From assembly GCA_015478585.1 (NCBI GenBank), contig JADMIM010000037.1, positions 1 to 33,768 of the forward strand: a stretch of 33,768 bases of DNA, written 5' to 3'. Below the pieces are notes generated by a model. That model did not search any database. It was not told where the DNA came from and saw nothing but the letters and a program-made list of their open reading frames with translations. Source of the stretch: Thermaceae bacterium (GTDB taxonomy: Bacteria > Deinococcota > Deinococci > Deinococcales > Thermaceae). Position numbers and translations under genes: made by a program. Below, piece after piece: positions 1 through 8,574 of this stretch. Every line of letters begins with the position of its first letter. Within the stretch, counting starts at the first letter, position 1.

Positions 1-153
1 ATTGCTTCCTACGGCAAATACCACCCTGGGGAGTATTCGTGGGAACCGCTCTCAGGGGTTACGCAGTTAGGGTTGCAAGGGGCCGAGAAAGCCATACACA
101 AAAGCCCTGAGGATGAGGGGCGCTTATCTGAAAACCGCTTTAGCTCAGCGTAG
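1..153 (+). CDS. Possible 3' end of an unknown gene (partial at window edge)
   Basis: Frame 1 is open from the window edge to a TAG at 151-153 and gives 50 residues, including WEPLSGVTQLGLQGAEKAI. The composition looks like protein rather than random sequence, but I do not recognise a family. It would converge on the transporter gene with a 9-nt overlap of the two ends. The last codons coincide with one copy of the dispersed GAAAACCGCT motif, so the true end of the ancestral gene may have been altered. No start is visible because it lies outside the window. It could also be chance open frame. Confidence 0.35.
   Translation: MASYGKYHPGEYSWEPLSGVTQLGLQGAEKAIHKSPEDEGRLSENRFSSA
124..143 (+). repeat. 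GAAAACCGCT dispersed motif, copy 1
   Basis: TTATCTGAAAACCGCTTTAG, at the junction of two convergent gene ends. Confidence 0.5.
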
Positions 154-813
154 CGCAAACGGGTTGAAATTGGTGTCGCGGTCGTAGTGATCTTCTCCCT
201 CATTACGCTTGAGAAAGCCCACCACGGCGTAGGTGAGGGGGGTAAAGAGGATTTCCACCCCGCACTTGAAGATGTAGTTGGAAACAAACACCGTCCGTAA
301 CAAGCTGTTATCCCACACCCCATAAAACGCCACCAGCAGGAAGATTGAGGTGTCGAAGAGCTGGCCTATCAGGGTCGAGCCGACGGTGCGTGTCCAGAGC
401 CAGCGCCCCTCGGTCAGAATCTTGAGTTTGGCGAGCACGAAGCTGTTGATAAACTCCCCCACCCAGTAGGCCACCAGGCTGCCCAGGGCAATGCGGGGAA
501 CCAGGCCAAGAATGACAGAGAAAGCCTGGGCGGTGCTGGCTTGGTTTTTGGGGGTGGGCAAGGCGTTGACGCTAGCGAAGGTGAGGGTCGCCAGGGCCAG
601 CAGGAAAAAGCCCGTCCAGATTACCCGACGGCTGCGCTTGTACCCGTATACCTCGGTGAGGATGTCACCAAATATATAGGCCAGCGGGAACAAAATCGTC
701 CCCCCGTCGAAGGTCAGTGGCCCCAGCAGCACCACCTTGGTGGAGGCGATGTTGGAAACGATCAGCACCACCACGAAACAGGCGGTGATGAAGTCTAGAT
801 AGCGGTAGCGCAC
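145..813 (-). CDS. YhhQ/VUT-family queuosine precursor transporter
   Basis: The 222-residue hydrophobic protein has about six membrane segments and the family hallmarks: an N-terminal FVVVLIVSNIASTKVV helix, then DGGTILFPLAYIFGDILTEVYGYKRSR, and a C-terminal KCGVEILFTPLTYAVVGFLK helix. This is the YhhQ (VUT) family, known to import 7-cyano-7-deazaguanine or 7-aminomethyl-7-deazaguanine for queuosine tRNA modification. Length matches the family. It stands alone on the minus strand, with no riboswitch or queuosine genes visible nearby, so substrate assignment rests on family membership. The start ATG is followed directly by a typical MRYRYLDFITACF opening, while a strong ribosome site is not obvious. 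Confidence 0.85.
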   Translation of the reverse strand: MRYRYLDFITACFVVVLIVSNIASTKVVLLGPLTFDGGTILFPLAYIFGDILTEVYGYKRSRRVIWTGFFLLALATLTFASVNALPTPKNQASTAQAFSVILGLVPRIALGSLVAYWVGEFINSFVLAKLKILTEGRWLWTRTVGSTLIGQLFDTSIFLLVAFYGVWDNSLLRTVFVSNYIFKCGVEILFTPLTYAVVGFLKRNEGEDHYDRDTNFNPFALR

Positions 814-1006
814 AACACGCGATTGTACAAGAAGCGGGGTTTAGGCTCCAATACTAGGCTGACTGCTGGGCTAAATTCTTCCACAACTTTTATTTGATGA
901 CCGGCTCACGTCCCCACACCGAGATTGCCAAGGAGTTCGAGGACATCCTCAAAACCCACCCTGAGCCGCTGCGTTGAGGGCTGCTTGCCACTTATAGGAA
1001 ACCGCC

Positions 1007-1540
1007 CTATTCGGCCTGTGAGGTGATAAACGGGATGTTCCGGTCGTATTGGGCCCGGTCTAGACCATAGCCATAGACGAAGGCATCCTCGATCTCGAAG
1101 CCCAGATAATCTATAGGCACCTCGAGCTTGCGGCGGCTGGGCTTGGACAAGAGTGCAGCCACCTTGAGCGAGCTGGGCTGGCGGGCTTCGAGCATCCGCA
1201 GCAAATAGTTGAGGGTGATGCCGGTGTCCACGATGTCTTCGACGATAATTACTGGGCGATTTGAAATGGGATAGCGCAAGTCTTTGAGCAACTCTACCTC
1301 GCCGCTGGATTTGGTGGCATTGCCATAGGAGGACACCGCCAGAAAATCTATCGAAAGGGGCATATCAATGGCCCGCACCAGGTCGGCCATGAAGATAAAA
1401 GCCCCGTTGAGCACGCAGACCAGGTGGGGCGGCTGGCCTAGGTAATCATTTTTTATTTGTGCGCCGAGGGCCTGGATGCGAGCTGCGATTTGCGCTTCGC
1501 TGATTTGTACCGACCCCTTTCCTGCTTGAAAGATGCTCAC
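1007..1540 (-). CDS. hpt: Hypoxanthine phosphoribosyltransferase
   Basis: The 177-residue protein converts hypoxanthine (and usually guanine) plus PRPP to the nucleotide in purine salvage, in the cytosol. The PRPP-binding motif VIIVEDIVDTGITL is intact, and the AFIFMADLVRAI, SSYG and LLSKPSRRK segments align by eye with E. coli Hpt. I chose the GTG at 1540, giving VSIFQAGKGSVQISEAQ. The family's conserved N-terminal helix (ISEAQIAARIQALG) begins only about ten residues later, so the start cannot lie much further downstream. The frame stays open far upstream, but that extension is antifamily sequence. The first 95 nt overlap the end of the upstream pseudouridine synthase gene in another frame, which suggests coupled expression. 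Confidence 0.9.
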   Translation of the reverse strand: MSIFQAGKGSVQISEAQIAARIQALGAQIKNDYLGQPPHLVCVLNGAFIFMADLVRAIDMPLSIDFLAVSSYGNATKSSGEVELLKDLRYPISNRPVIIVEDIVDTGITLNYLLRMLEARQPSSLKVAALLSKPSRRKLEVPIDYLGFEIEDAFVYGYGLDRAQYDRNIPFITSQAE

Positions 1541-2627
1541 GCGAGGATTGTACGGCACGGGTCGGCTTTTGCGACACCGGGCGGCTGTCCTGGCCCTGCT
1601 CGGGCTGCTTTTTGCGGCTGGGCCGGGGTTGCTGCTGGGCCTTGCCTCGAGCCAAGGGGTTTTCCGGTTTGGGTTTGCGGACAGCCTCGCCGGGGCCAAA
1701 AGAGCGCTTTGGCTTGGGGGCTCGAGGCTGTTCTTGCCAAGGTTTGTTGGGGCTGGAGTCGGCTTTGCGGGCTGACCCCGCTGTCTTGGCGAGAAAACTC
1801 GTCCTCGACGATGTTTTTTTGATACCCGTTTTTTCTCTGGGGGGCTTTGCCTCGTGCTTCCCTCGAGCTGCCCTGACCTGGGGTCTCGAGGTTCGGCGCT
1901 CACTGGGCGGGCGCAAGCCCTGAACCGGTGCGTTGTGTTTGAGCAGCCGCACTTCCTCCGGTGAAAGATAGCGCCACTCGCCAAGCCCCAGCTCCCCGAG
2001 TTCAATCGGCCCCACTGCCAGCCGCACCAGCCGCTCTACGGGGTGGCCGATGTTCCCCAACATCCGCCGTACCTCGCGCTTTTTGCCTTCGGTCAGCACC
2101 AACTTGACCCCTTCCTTGGCGGCTCGAGCCTCTACTGCTTTGGCTAGCCCGTCGCCCAGCATCACGCCTTGGGTCAGCTTGCGGCAATCCTCCTCGGAAA
2201 GCCGCCCCCGCTTGCTCCAGGCCCGGTACAGCTTGGGAATCTGGTTGCGCGGGTGGCTCAAAAACTGGGTCAATTCGCCGTCGTTGGTCAGCAGCAAAAG
2301 CCCCTCGGTGTCCTTGTCCAGCCGCCCCACCGAGTGCAGCCCGAGATGCTCGGGAACCAGCTCGTAGACCAGCTTTTCGGCGTGCTTGTCCTCGTGGGTG
2401 GTGGTGTAGCCTTTGGGTTTGTTCAGCATGATCACCACCGTCCTTTGTGGCAACCGCACCCGCTCCCCGTCCATTCGCACTACGTCGTTTTCGCCGACCA
2501 CTGCACCAATCTGGGCGGTCTTGTCGTTGATAGAAACCCGCCCAGCCCGAATTAGATCTTCGGCCTTGCGGCGGCTGGTCACACCGGCCCTGGCGAGGTA
2601 CTGTTGCAGTCGCATAACGTTCATCAT
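1446..2627 (-). CDS. RsuA/RluB-family rRNA pseudouridine synthase with long basic tail
   Basis: The N-terminal S4 RNA-binding domain (residues 5-50, RLQQYLARAGVTSRRKAEDLI) is followed by the RsuA/RluB/E/F catalytic domain. Its catalytic aspartate is D104 in GRLDKDTEGLLLLTNDG. The enzyme isomerises a specific uridine in 16S or 23S rRNA; RluB-like (23S) is my preference but not provable here. I chose the ATG at 2627 because GGGAG sits 4-5 nt upstream; ATG 2615 is an alternative. From about residue 230 to 393 the protein becomes a low-complexity tail rich in Lys, Arg, Pro, Ser and Gln, likely disordered and RNA-binding. The tail runs 95 nt into hpt. Confidence 0.88.
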   Translation of the reverse strand: MMNVMRLQQYLARAGVTSRRKAEDLIRAGRVSINDKTAQIGAVVGENDVVRMDGERVRLPQRTVVIMLNKPKGYTTTHEDKHAEKLVYELVPEHLGLHSVGRLDKDTEGLLLLTNDGELTQFLSHPRNQIPKLYRAWSKRGRLSEEDCRKLTQGVMLGDGLAKAVEARAAKEGVKLVLTEGKKREVRRMLGNIGHPVERLVRLAVGPIELGELGLGEWRYLSPEEVRLLKHNAPVQGLRPPSERRTSRPQVRAARGKHEAKPPREKTGIKKTSSRTSFLAKTAGSARKADSSPNKPWQEQPRAPKPKRSFGPGEAVRKPKPENPLARGKAQQQPRPSRKKQPEQGQDSRPVSQKPTRAVQSSREHLSSRKGVGTNQRSANRSSHPGPRRTNKK

Positions 2628-2766
2628 AGCGCTCCCAGCATTTCCCAGCAGGGAAGAGGGTGGCCTCCTGGGCAAAGGTTGTTTCTTACTAGACTAGCTT
2701 ATTGCCTGAAAATACCAGCCCAGATTTCGGCCTCGAGTGGTGCAATATAGATAAAGGAGGCAGCCC

Positions 2767-3480
2767 ATGCGTGTGACCGTCTGGAATGAAAACCGCCACG
2801 AGCAGAAGAATCCCAAGGTGCAAGCGATTTATCCGCAAGGTATCCACGAGGCCATCGCCGCCCCGCTGCGCCAAGCCGGTCTGGAGGTACGCACCGCCAC
2901 CCTCGACCAGCCCCAGCACGGCTTAGGAGGCCAGGTCTTAGACAATACCGAGGTGCTGTTTTGGTGGGGTCATTTAGCCCATGGCGAGGTTAGCGACCTG
3001 CTGGTAGAGCAAGTTCGTCAGCGGGTACTGGAAGGAATGGGGCTGGTGGTGCTGCACTCCGGGCATTTCTCCAAGATATTCAAAGCCCTCATGGGTACTA
3101 GCTGCGACCTCAAATGGCGTGAGGCCGACGACGTGGAGCGGCTGTGGGTGGTAGCTCCGGGTCATCCGATTGTGGAAGGGTTGGGTGAATACCTCGAGCT
3201 GCCCGCCGAGGAAATGTACGGCGAACATTTTGATGTGCCGGAGCCAGACGAACTGGTTCTGGTGAGTTGGTTTAGCGGCGGCGAGGTGTTTCGCTCGGGG
3301 TTGTGTTATACCCGTGGTCGGGGGCGTATTTTTTACTTCCGCCCCGGTCACGAGACCTACCCCACCTATCACCATCCGGGGGTACAGCAGATATTGCTGG
3401 GCGCGGCTCGCTGGGCTGCAGCTACCCCAGGCCCCAAGCCGGTGCGGGGACACTACCCCACCCTCAGACCCCCCAAATAA
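2767..3480 (+). CDS. ThuA-like (trehalose-utilisation family) protein
   Basis: The 237-residue soluble protein matches the ThuA family, a class-I glutamine-amidotransferase-like fold. Visible features are the opening [13 protein letters not shown], the strand [15 protein letters not shown], the nucleophile-elbow-like region [19 protein letters not shown], and [26 protein letters not shown] near the C terminus. ThuA proteins are tied to disaccharide (trehalose, sucrose) catabolism through 3-keto intermediates, though the reaction is poorly defined. A strong AAAGGAGG lies 6 nt before the ATG. The gene leads a rightward set with a carbohydrate esterase and galactonate dehydratase, which supports a role in sugar catabolism. 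Confidence 0.85.
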   Translation: MRVTVWNENRHEQKNPKVQAIYPQGIHEAIAAPLRQAGLEVRTATLDQPQHGLGGQVLDNTEVLFWWGHLAHGEVSDLLVEQVRQRVLEGMGLVVLHSGHFSKIFKALMGTSCDLKWREADDVERLWVVAPGHPIVEGLGEYLELPAEEMYGEHFDVPEPDELVLVSWFSGGEVFRSGLCYTRGRGRIFYFRPGHETYPTYHHPGVQQILLGAARWAAATPGPKPVRGHYPTLRPPK

Positions 3481-3606
3481 AGCAGTTTTCAGAAAAAATA
3501 GAACCATCTACTCAGCTAGAAAGACCGGGCCAAGCTCTCTTTTGTCGCTATGAGTAGCGGCCAAAATAACACAAACCACGATAGAGCTAAAGATTCGGGA
3601 GAAACC

Positions 3607-4575
3607 ATGCTATTTGACCTGTCCCTAGCAGAACTCGAGCGCTATCTTCCCAGCCGCAGCGAACCCGCCGACTTCGATGCCTTCTGGCACAACACCCTCC
3701 GCGAAGCCCGCAGCCATCCCTTAGAGGCTCAGTTCGTGCCGGTGGAAACGGGCCTTCGGCTGGTCGAAGTCTACGATCTGACCTATGCCGGCTACGGCGG
3801 CCAGAAGGTCAAGGGGTGGTTTGTAAAACCCAAGGGGCACACTGCCCACCTACCCTGTGTGGTGGAATATATCGGCTATGGCGGCGGGCGCAACCTGCCT
3901 ACGGAGTGGCTGTTGTGGGCCAGTGCGGGTTATGCCCATCTGGTGATGGACACCCGTGGGCAAGGCACCACCTGGTCTCCCGGCGATACCCCTGACCTCG
4001 AGCCTGAGGGCTCCAACCCGCACTATCCAGGCTTCATGACCAGGGGCATCCTGAAGCCCCAAACCTATTACTACCGCCGGGTTTTTACCGATGCAGTGCG
4101 GGCTGTGGAGGCCGCCAGAACCCACCCCAGCGTCAACCCCGAGCAAATCGCGGTGACGGGGGGTAGCCAGGGAGGAGGGATTGCCCTGGCAGTGACCGGA
4201 CTGCTGCCCGACCTGCAAGCAGTGATGCCTGACGTGCCGTTCTTGTGTCACTTTCGCCGCGCGGTGAACATTACCGACGACCATCCCTACCAGGAAATCG
4301 TGCGCTATTGCCAGCAGCACCGCGACAGTCTGGAAGCAGTTTTCCAGACCCTGGACTATTTCGATGGAACCAACTTTGCTGCTCGGGCGGGGGCCAAGGC
4401 TCTGTTTTCGGTGGCCCTGATGGATACCATCTGTCCCCCCTCGACGGTGTATGCGGCCTACAACCACTATCAAGGAGCTAAGGAAATCAAGGTCTGGCCC
4501 TTCAACAACCACGAGGGAGGCCAATCTTTTCAGACTGCCCAGAAGCTGCGCTTTCTGGCTCAGTTATGGCCTTAG
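3607..4575 (+). CDS. Acetyl-xylan esterase / cephalosporin-C deacetylase family (CE7)
   Basis: This 322-residue alpha/beta hydrolase removes acetyl groups from acetylated sugars or xylo-oligosaccharides and often accepts cephalosporin C. The catalytic triad is complete: S187 in GGSQGGG, D273 in [10 protein letters not shown] and H302 in NNHEGG. The family motif RGQG is present in MDTRGQGTT, and [24 protein letters not shown] is typical of CE7. Positions and length match the well-known Thermotoga enzyme. I chose ATG 3607, preceded by GGGAG, over an upstream in-frame ATG at 3550 whose extra 19 residues ([17 protein letters not shown]) do not resemble the family. No signal peptide is seen, so it acts inside the cell on imported oligosaccharides. 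Confidence 0.9.
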   Translation: MLFDLSLAELERYLPSRSEPADFDAFWHNTLREARSHPLEAQFVPVETGLRLVEVYDLTYAGYGGQKVKGWFVKPKGHTAHLPCVVEYIGYGGGRNLPTEWLLWASAGYAHLVMDTRGQGTTWSPGDTPDLEPEGSNPHYPGFMTRGILKPQTYYYRRVFTDAVRAVEAARTHPSVNPEQIAVTGGSQGGGIALAVTGLLPDLQAVMPDVPFLCHFRRAVNITDDHPYQEIVRYCQQHRDSLEAVFQTLDYFDGTNFAARAGAKALFSVALMDTICPPSTVYAAYNHYQGAKEIKVWPFNNHEGGQSFQTAQKLRFLAQLWP

Positions 4576-4621
4576 CACGGTCAGTCTGGGAAGCAATTCC
4601 TAAAATTTCTGTGCGGTCAAA

Positions 4622-4641
4622 CCTTATGAAAACCGCGCTAA
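4622..4641 (+). repeat. GAAAACCGCT dispersed motif, copy 2 (degenerate)
   Basis: CCTTATGAAAACCGCGCTAA, between the esterase and dgoD genes. Confidence 0.45.
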
Positions 4642-4669
4642 GCCAACGGCTCGAGGGCCAGGAGGACAT

Positions 4670-5806
4670 ATGAAGATTGTCAGCATCGAGACTTTTCTGC
4701 TGCCCCCGCGCTGGCTGTGGGTGCGTGTGGAGAGCGACGAAGGCGGGGTGGGCTGGGGTGAGGGCAGCCTCGAGGGGCACGCCGAAGCGGTGGCCGGGGT
4801 GTTTGAGTCCTTCCGGGATCGTTTTATCGGCTACGACCCCTTCCGCATCGAGGATATCTGGCAGGTGGCCTACCGCTCGGGGTTTTACCGGGGTGGGCCA
4901 GTGCTGATGTCGGCTTTGAGCGGTCTCGAGCAAGCCCTGTGGGATTTGAAGGGTAAGACCCTGAACCTCCCCATCTGGGAGATGCTGGGCGGCAGGGTAC
5001 GCGACAAGGTACAAGCCTACGCTTGGATTGGTGGAGATCGCCCCAGCGAGGTGGCCCAGGCGGCCCGTGATCGCAAGGCCCAGGGCTTCGCGGCGGTCAA
5101 AATGAACGCCACCGCCGAAGCGGGCTGGCTGGAGTCTCCCAAAACCTTGGGCAGCGTGGTGGAACGGGTCGAAGCCGTAAAAGCCGAAGGGCTCGAGGTG
5201 GGGGTGGATTTTCACGGGCGGCTGCACAAGCCCCTTGCTAAGCAACTGCTGGCGCTGCTCGAGCCCTGCCGCCCCTTGTTTGTCGAGGAACCCCTGCTGA
5301 GCGAACACCTCGAGGCCATCACCGAGCTTTCTGGCCTGACCTCGATTCCCATTGGGCTGGGCGAGCGCCTGTATAGCCGCTGGGACTTCAAACGGTTTTT
5401 GAGCAGTGGGATAGATATTCTCCAGCCCGACCTTTCTCACGCCGGGGGTATATCGGAGGTCAGAAAAATTGCCGCCATGGCCGAAGCTTACGACCTGGCT
5501 GTGGCTCCCCACTGTCCATTGGGGCCGCTAGCGCTAGCGGCCTGTTTGCAGGTCGCGGCCTGTACCCCCAACGTGGCGCTACAAGAGATGTCGCTGGGCA
5601 TTCACTACAACCAAACTCACGACCTGTTTGCTTTCATGACCAACCCCCAGGTGCTCACCCCCATCAATGGATACTTGCAAATCCCCACCGGGCCGGGCCT
5701 GGGCGTAACCCTCGACGAGGCGGCGGTACGAGCCGCCCAGGCTGAGCCCCACCGCTGGCGCAACCCAGTATGGCGTAACCCCGACGGAGGGGTTACGGAG
5801 TGGTAA
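4670..5806 (+). CDS. dgoD: D-galactonate dehydratase (enolase superfamily)
   Basis: The 378-residue enzyme closely resembles E. coli DgoD along its whole length, for example YRSGFYRGGPVLMSALSGLEQALWDLKGK and the ending WRNPVWRNPDG..TEW. DgoD dehydrates D-galactonate to 2-keto-3-deoxygalactonate. The catalytic set of the subgroup is present: D180 and H182 in VDFHGR, E206 in VEEP, E232 in GLGER and H281 in APHCPLGP. D180, E206 and E232 bind magnesium. AGGAGG lies six bases upstream of the ATG. It is the third gene of the rightward sugar set. Related acid-sugar dehydratases share these residues, so another aldonate is possible, but overall similarity favours galactonate. Confidence 0.88.
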   Translation: MKIVSIETFLLPPRWLWVRVESDEGGVGWGEGSLEGHAEAVAGVFESFRDRFIGYDPFRIEDIWQVAYRSGFYRGGPVLMSALSGLEQALWDLKGKTLNLPIWEMLGGRVRDKVQAYAWIGGDRPSEVAQAARDRKAQGFAAVKMNATAEAGWLESPKTLGSVVERVEAVKAEGLEVGVDFHGRLHKPLAKQLLALLEPCRPLFVEEPLLSEHLEAITELSGLTSIPIGLGERLYSRWDFKRFLSSGIDILQPDLSHAGGISEVRKIAAMAEAYDLAVAPHCPLGPLALAACLQVAACTPNVALQEMSLGIHYNQTHDLFAFMTNPQVLTPINGYLQIPTGPGLGVTLDEAAVRAAQAEPHRWRNPVWRNPDGGVTEW

Positions 5807-5835
5807 TGCCCCACCCGGAAGAGGAGTTATCAATA

Positions 5836-5860
5836 AGGTTCTTTCTGAAAACCGCTTGAG
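5836..5860 (+). repeat. GAAAACCGCT dispersed motif, copy 3
   Basis: AGGTTCTTTCTG then AAAACCGCTTGAG, between the convergent dgoD and permease genes. Confidence 0.55.
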
Positions 5861-5874
5861 CAGGAACAGTACAG

Positions 5875-6669
5875 CTATCCTTTCAGCCCTTCCTCGAAGG
5901 TTTCCACAATGCGCCGCTCGTACACTAGATACAAGATGACCAGGGGTAGCGTTGCGGCCAGGGCGGCTGCCGAGAGTGGCCCCCAGTCGGCGGGGTTTTG
6001 CCGCTGGAGGTCGGTAATCCAGGTCTGTACGGTTTTGAGGTTGGCCTCGCCGGTCACGATGCGCGGATAGAGCACCAGGTTCCAGTGGGCCGCGAAGGCC
6101 AATACCCCCGCCGCAATCAATTGTGAGCGCAGCAGGGGGAACAGGATTTGGGTGAGTAAAACCCGGTGTCCAGCCCCATCCAGACGGGCCGCCTCGAGCA
6201 GCTCCTCCGGTACGCCACGCATCCCTTGATACAGCAAATACACGATATAGGGGCTGGCGGCAAAAGGCAAAATCAAAGCCCAGACCGTATCGAGCAGGTG
6301 TAGCCCCTGGAGCACACCATACAGGGGAACCAGCAGCAACTCCACGGGAATCGCCAGCATCACCAGAAAAAACGGCAGCAGCTTGGCTCCCTCACGAATG
6401 GAATAGGCTGCCAGAAAACCCGTAGAAAGCTGCAACAGTGTGGTGAATCCGGTGACCAGGAACGAAAACACCAACCGCCCCCAAAAACCTTCCCAGAAGC
6501 CATCTTTGGCTAAAACCGCGAAGTTGGCCAGACTGAGGCCAAATTTGCCGAAAATATTGCCGCTAAATATCAGGTCAGGGGGGATAAAAGCTGCATAGGC
6601 CATCCACAAAAAGGGCAGACCCACCAATAAGGCCACCACAAAAACAAAAATGTGTCCCAGCCAGCGCAT
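5875..6669 (-). CDS. Sugar ABC transporter permease, MalG-like
   Basis: The 264-residue membrane protein has about six transmembrane segments and the permease EAA loop EELLEAARLDGAGHRVLLTQILFPLLRS, which contacts the ATPase. It is the second inner-membrane subunit of a carbohydrate-uptake (CUT1) importer. I chose ATG 6669 (MRWLGHIFVF) because GGAGG lies 8 nt upstream; the frame continues upstream but without family sequence. It is 118 nt downstream of the MalF-like partner, a wider gap than usual for such pairs, and the gap holds nothing recognisable. It converges on dgoD. Confidence 0.9.
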   Translation of the reverse strand: MRWLGHIFVFVVALLVGLPFLWMAYAAFIPPDLIFSGNIFGKFGLSLANFAVLAKDGFWEGFWGRLVFSFLVTGFTTLLQLSTGFLAAYSIREGAKLLPFFLVMLAIPVELLLVPLYGVLQGLHLLDTVWALILPFAASPYIVYLLYQGMRGVPEELLEAARLDGAGHRVLLTQILFPLLRSQLIAAGVLAFAAHWNLVLYPRIVTGEANLKTVQTWITDLQRQNPADWGPLSAAALAATLPLVILYLVYERRIVETFEEGLKG

Positions 6670-6787
6670 CAGGTACGCCTCCAACGCTCGTTGAGCGCAA
6701 AAGCCTGGACAGATGTAAGCTCTTGGCTCGAGGCTTGCAACTCGCGGATAAAGGCACACTTCGATTCGCCCCAACTCCGACCCTGTT

Positions 6788-7663
6788 TCATCGCTGCTCC
6801 CGCAAAAGCCGGGCCTGGGCCAGGGCAAACAAGAGTGTGGTAATCAGGATAACCACGGTCAGGGCCGCCGCGTAGCCCAGGCGACCAATCTCGAAGCCGG
6901 TTTTGTAGAGGTAGTAACCCAGCACCTCGGTTCCACCAAAAGGCCCCCCTCGAGTCAACAGGAATACCGCCGTATAGGACTGTATCGAAAGCACCGTGCC
7001 AATCACGATAAGAAAGGTGATGGCCGGACGCAACAGGGGCAGGGTGATATAGCGAAAAACCTGAGCTGGGTTGGCCCCATCCACTGCTGCCGCTTCCTGA
7101 AGTGCCTTGGGAATGGCCTTGAGGCGGGCCGAAACCACCAGCACCCCATAGCCAATGTTGCGCCAGAGGGTAAACAGCACCACCAACACCAAAGCCCAAA
7201 ACACGTTCTGATCCCACCGGGGAACAGCAACTATCGCTGCCAAGGCTCCGTATTCGGGCGAGAACAGGGTGTACCAGGCCACTGCTGCCCCGCCCAGCGT
7301 AACCAGCCCCGGCAGAAACAACAGGGCCTTGATTTGCCGCTCGTAGGGTTGCTCCTCGAGGGCCAAGGCCAACAGCACCGACAGCAAAATAAATGGCGGC
7401 AAGCTCATAAGTGCAAATATGAGCGTGGTGGAGAGGCTTTTCCAGAAATCAGGGTCTTGTAAAATTTGGCGGTAGTTGTCAAGGCCAATCGGCTTGGGCG
7501 CAGAAAGCCCCGACCAATCCCAAGTTGAAAAGCGCAGCACATCCAAGAAAGGGTAGAGCAAAAATACGCCCAGCAGCAGCACCGCTGGGAGAGCAAACCA
7601 CTGCCCAGAGGAGCGCGGGCCAAACCAGGCCCGCGTCTTGGAGGGTTGAACGCTGCGCTGCAT
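6788..7663 (-). CDS. Sugar ABC transporter permease, MalF-like
   Basis: The 291-residue inner-membrane subunit has an N-terminal cytosolic stretch, then about six transmembrane segments (first at residues 22-42). It carries the EAA loop ALQEAAAVDGANPAQVFRYITLPLLRP. The NYRQILQDPDFWKSLSTTLIFA segment is typical of the MalF/UgpA permease family of CUT1 importers. It lies 10 nt after the small exported-protein gene and before the MalG-like partner, all on the minus strand. No ATP-binding subunit is encoded in the window, so the importer probably shares an MsmK/MalK-type ATPase made elsewhere. Confidence 0.9.
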   Translation of the reverse strand: MQRSVQPSKTRAWFGPRSSGQWFALPAVLLLGVFLLYPFLDVLRFSTWDWSGLSAPKPIGLDNYRQILQDPDFWKSLSTTLIFALMSLPPFILLSVLLALALEEQPYERQIKALLFLPGLVTLGGAAVAWYTLFSPEYGALAAIVAVPRWDQNVFWALVLVVLFTLWRNIGYGVLVVSARLKAIPKALQEAAAVDGANPAQVFRYITLPLLRPAITFLIVIGTVLSIQSYTAVFLLTRGGPFGGTEVLGYYLYKTGFEIGRLGYAAALTVVILITTLLFALAQARLLREQR

Positions 7664-7673
7664 AAGTCAGGGG

Positions 7674-8189
7674 CTACCACAAATACAGCAGCGACAGCTT
7701 GAGGGGATAGCGGTCAGAGAGGGCCACTTCCAGGGCTACCGGGTCGAGGTAGAGCCGTCCTCCCAGACCATAGGCCAGGTTGAACCCCGCCGCGTAACCC
7801 AAACCCAGATACCCCGAGATGGCCCCACCGGGAATTTCCACCGTCGCCAGAGTAGCAATATGGCTGCCGAAAACGCTATTCAGGGTGTTATACCTGGCAT
7901 CCAGGCCCACCCCTACCGAGACTGGCAGCTCGAGCAGGGTTAGGGCTGGGAGCAGGTCGGCCTTGAACAAAGCCCAGATATCGGCTCCGCCAAAACTGGT
8001 CGGGATAATCACCTCGGCATCCAGGCCGGTGTCTAGGCCCAGCGGGCTGAAAGGCAGGACCGCGCTACCCTGGAGCACGATACCTCGCCCAAAACCGAAC
8101 CCGATACCGGCAGTATTTTCCGGGTAGGCCGGAACCTGGGCTAAAGCCAGTCCAGCTACTACCAACCCCAGAGCGAGCAGTCGCTTCAT
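7674..8189 (-). CDS. Small exported protein of unknown function
   Basis: The 171-residue protein opens with a signal peptide (MKRLLALGLVVAGLALAQ) cut after ALA. The mature part is rich in Gly, Leu and alternating hydrophobic residues, with segments such as GYLGLGYAAGFNLAYGLGGRLYLD and VALEVALSDRYPLKLSLLYLW. This pattern, with a terminal aromatic residue, fits a small outer-membrane beta-barrel; that is inference. I chose ATG 8189 over an upstream ATG because GGAGG lies 6 nt before it and the signal peptide starts there. It heads the leftward operon with the two sugar permeases, 10 nt before the first, and could be a sugar channel or an envelope accessory. Confidence 0.75.
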   Translation of the reverse strand: MKRLLALGLVVAGLALAQVPAYPENTAGIGFGFGRGIVLQGSAVLPFSPLGLDTGLDAEVIIPTSFGGADIWALFKADLLPALTLLELPVSVGVGLDARYNTLNSVFGSHIATLATVEIPGGAISGYLGLGYAAGFNLAYGLGGRLYLDPVALEVALSDRYPLKLSLLYLW

Positions 8190-8441
8190 GCAAACCTCCA
8201 AAACCGGCCCCATCATAGCAAGGGTTTCCTGAGCTTAGAGTGTGAGCGGCGACCCGCTCGAGGCGTAGGCAAGAAGATCGGCAATCCCACCGCCCATCTA
8301 TAACATCTCAAAAAACGGCAGTGCTCCTACTCGTAGCAGTTGTCATTAGCGCGGCCCAAATAGCTTTGGGGAAACATCCCGACCGCACCTGTGGCGCGAA
8401 GGTTAGTCGTGGGGCCACTTAGAGCCTGAAGGATGAAGAGA

Positions 8442-8455
8442 AAGAACTTGTTCTT
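8442..8455. promoter_or_regulatory. Inverted repeat in sugar-gene divergent region, candidate operator
   Basis: AAGAACTTGTTCTT is a perfect 6-bp inverted repeat with a 2-nt centre. It lies in the 385-bp spacer between the divergent permease and binding-protein units, about 47 bp upstream of the candidate promoter -35. A sugar-responsive repressor is plausible but none is encoded here. The rest of the spacer holds no gene I can support. Confidence 0.3.
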
Positions 8456-8501
8456 GTTTTGCTCTCAACTCGCCAGGCTCTTTTCAGCCGTCCGAGCAAT
8501 C

Positions 8502-8530
8502 TTCTCATGAGCCTTATGTCACACTAGATT
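8502..8530 (+). promoter_or_regulatory. Candidate promoter for the sugar-binding protein genes
   Basis: TTCTCA (8502-8507) and TAGATT (8525-8530) each match four of six consensus bases and are separated by exactly 17 bp. Transcription would begin near 8537, leaving a leader of about 38 nt that contains the GGAGG ribosome site at 8561. Confidence 0.4.
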
Positions 8531-8574
8531 AGCCCTGGGGAATAAAATCCTTTGGGATACGGAGGATATGGTTC

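Noticed and set aside
863-977. Short plus-strand frame containing TGSRPHTEIAKEFEDILKTHPEPLR
   Set aside because: It looks protein-like and may be a gene remnant, but it is under 40 codons, has a stop just upstream and no start signal, and I recognise no family.
4502-5512. 336-codon minus-strand open frame over dgoD
   Set aside because: It mirrors a fully conserved enzyme gene; long antisense frames are expected at this GC content.
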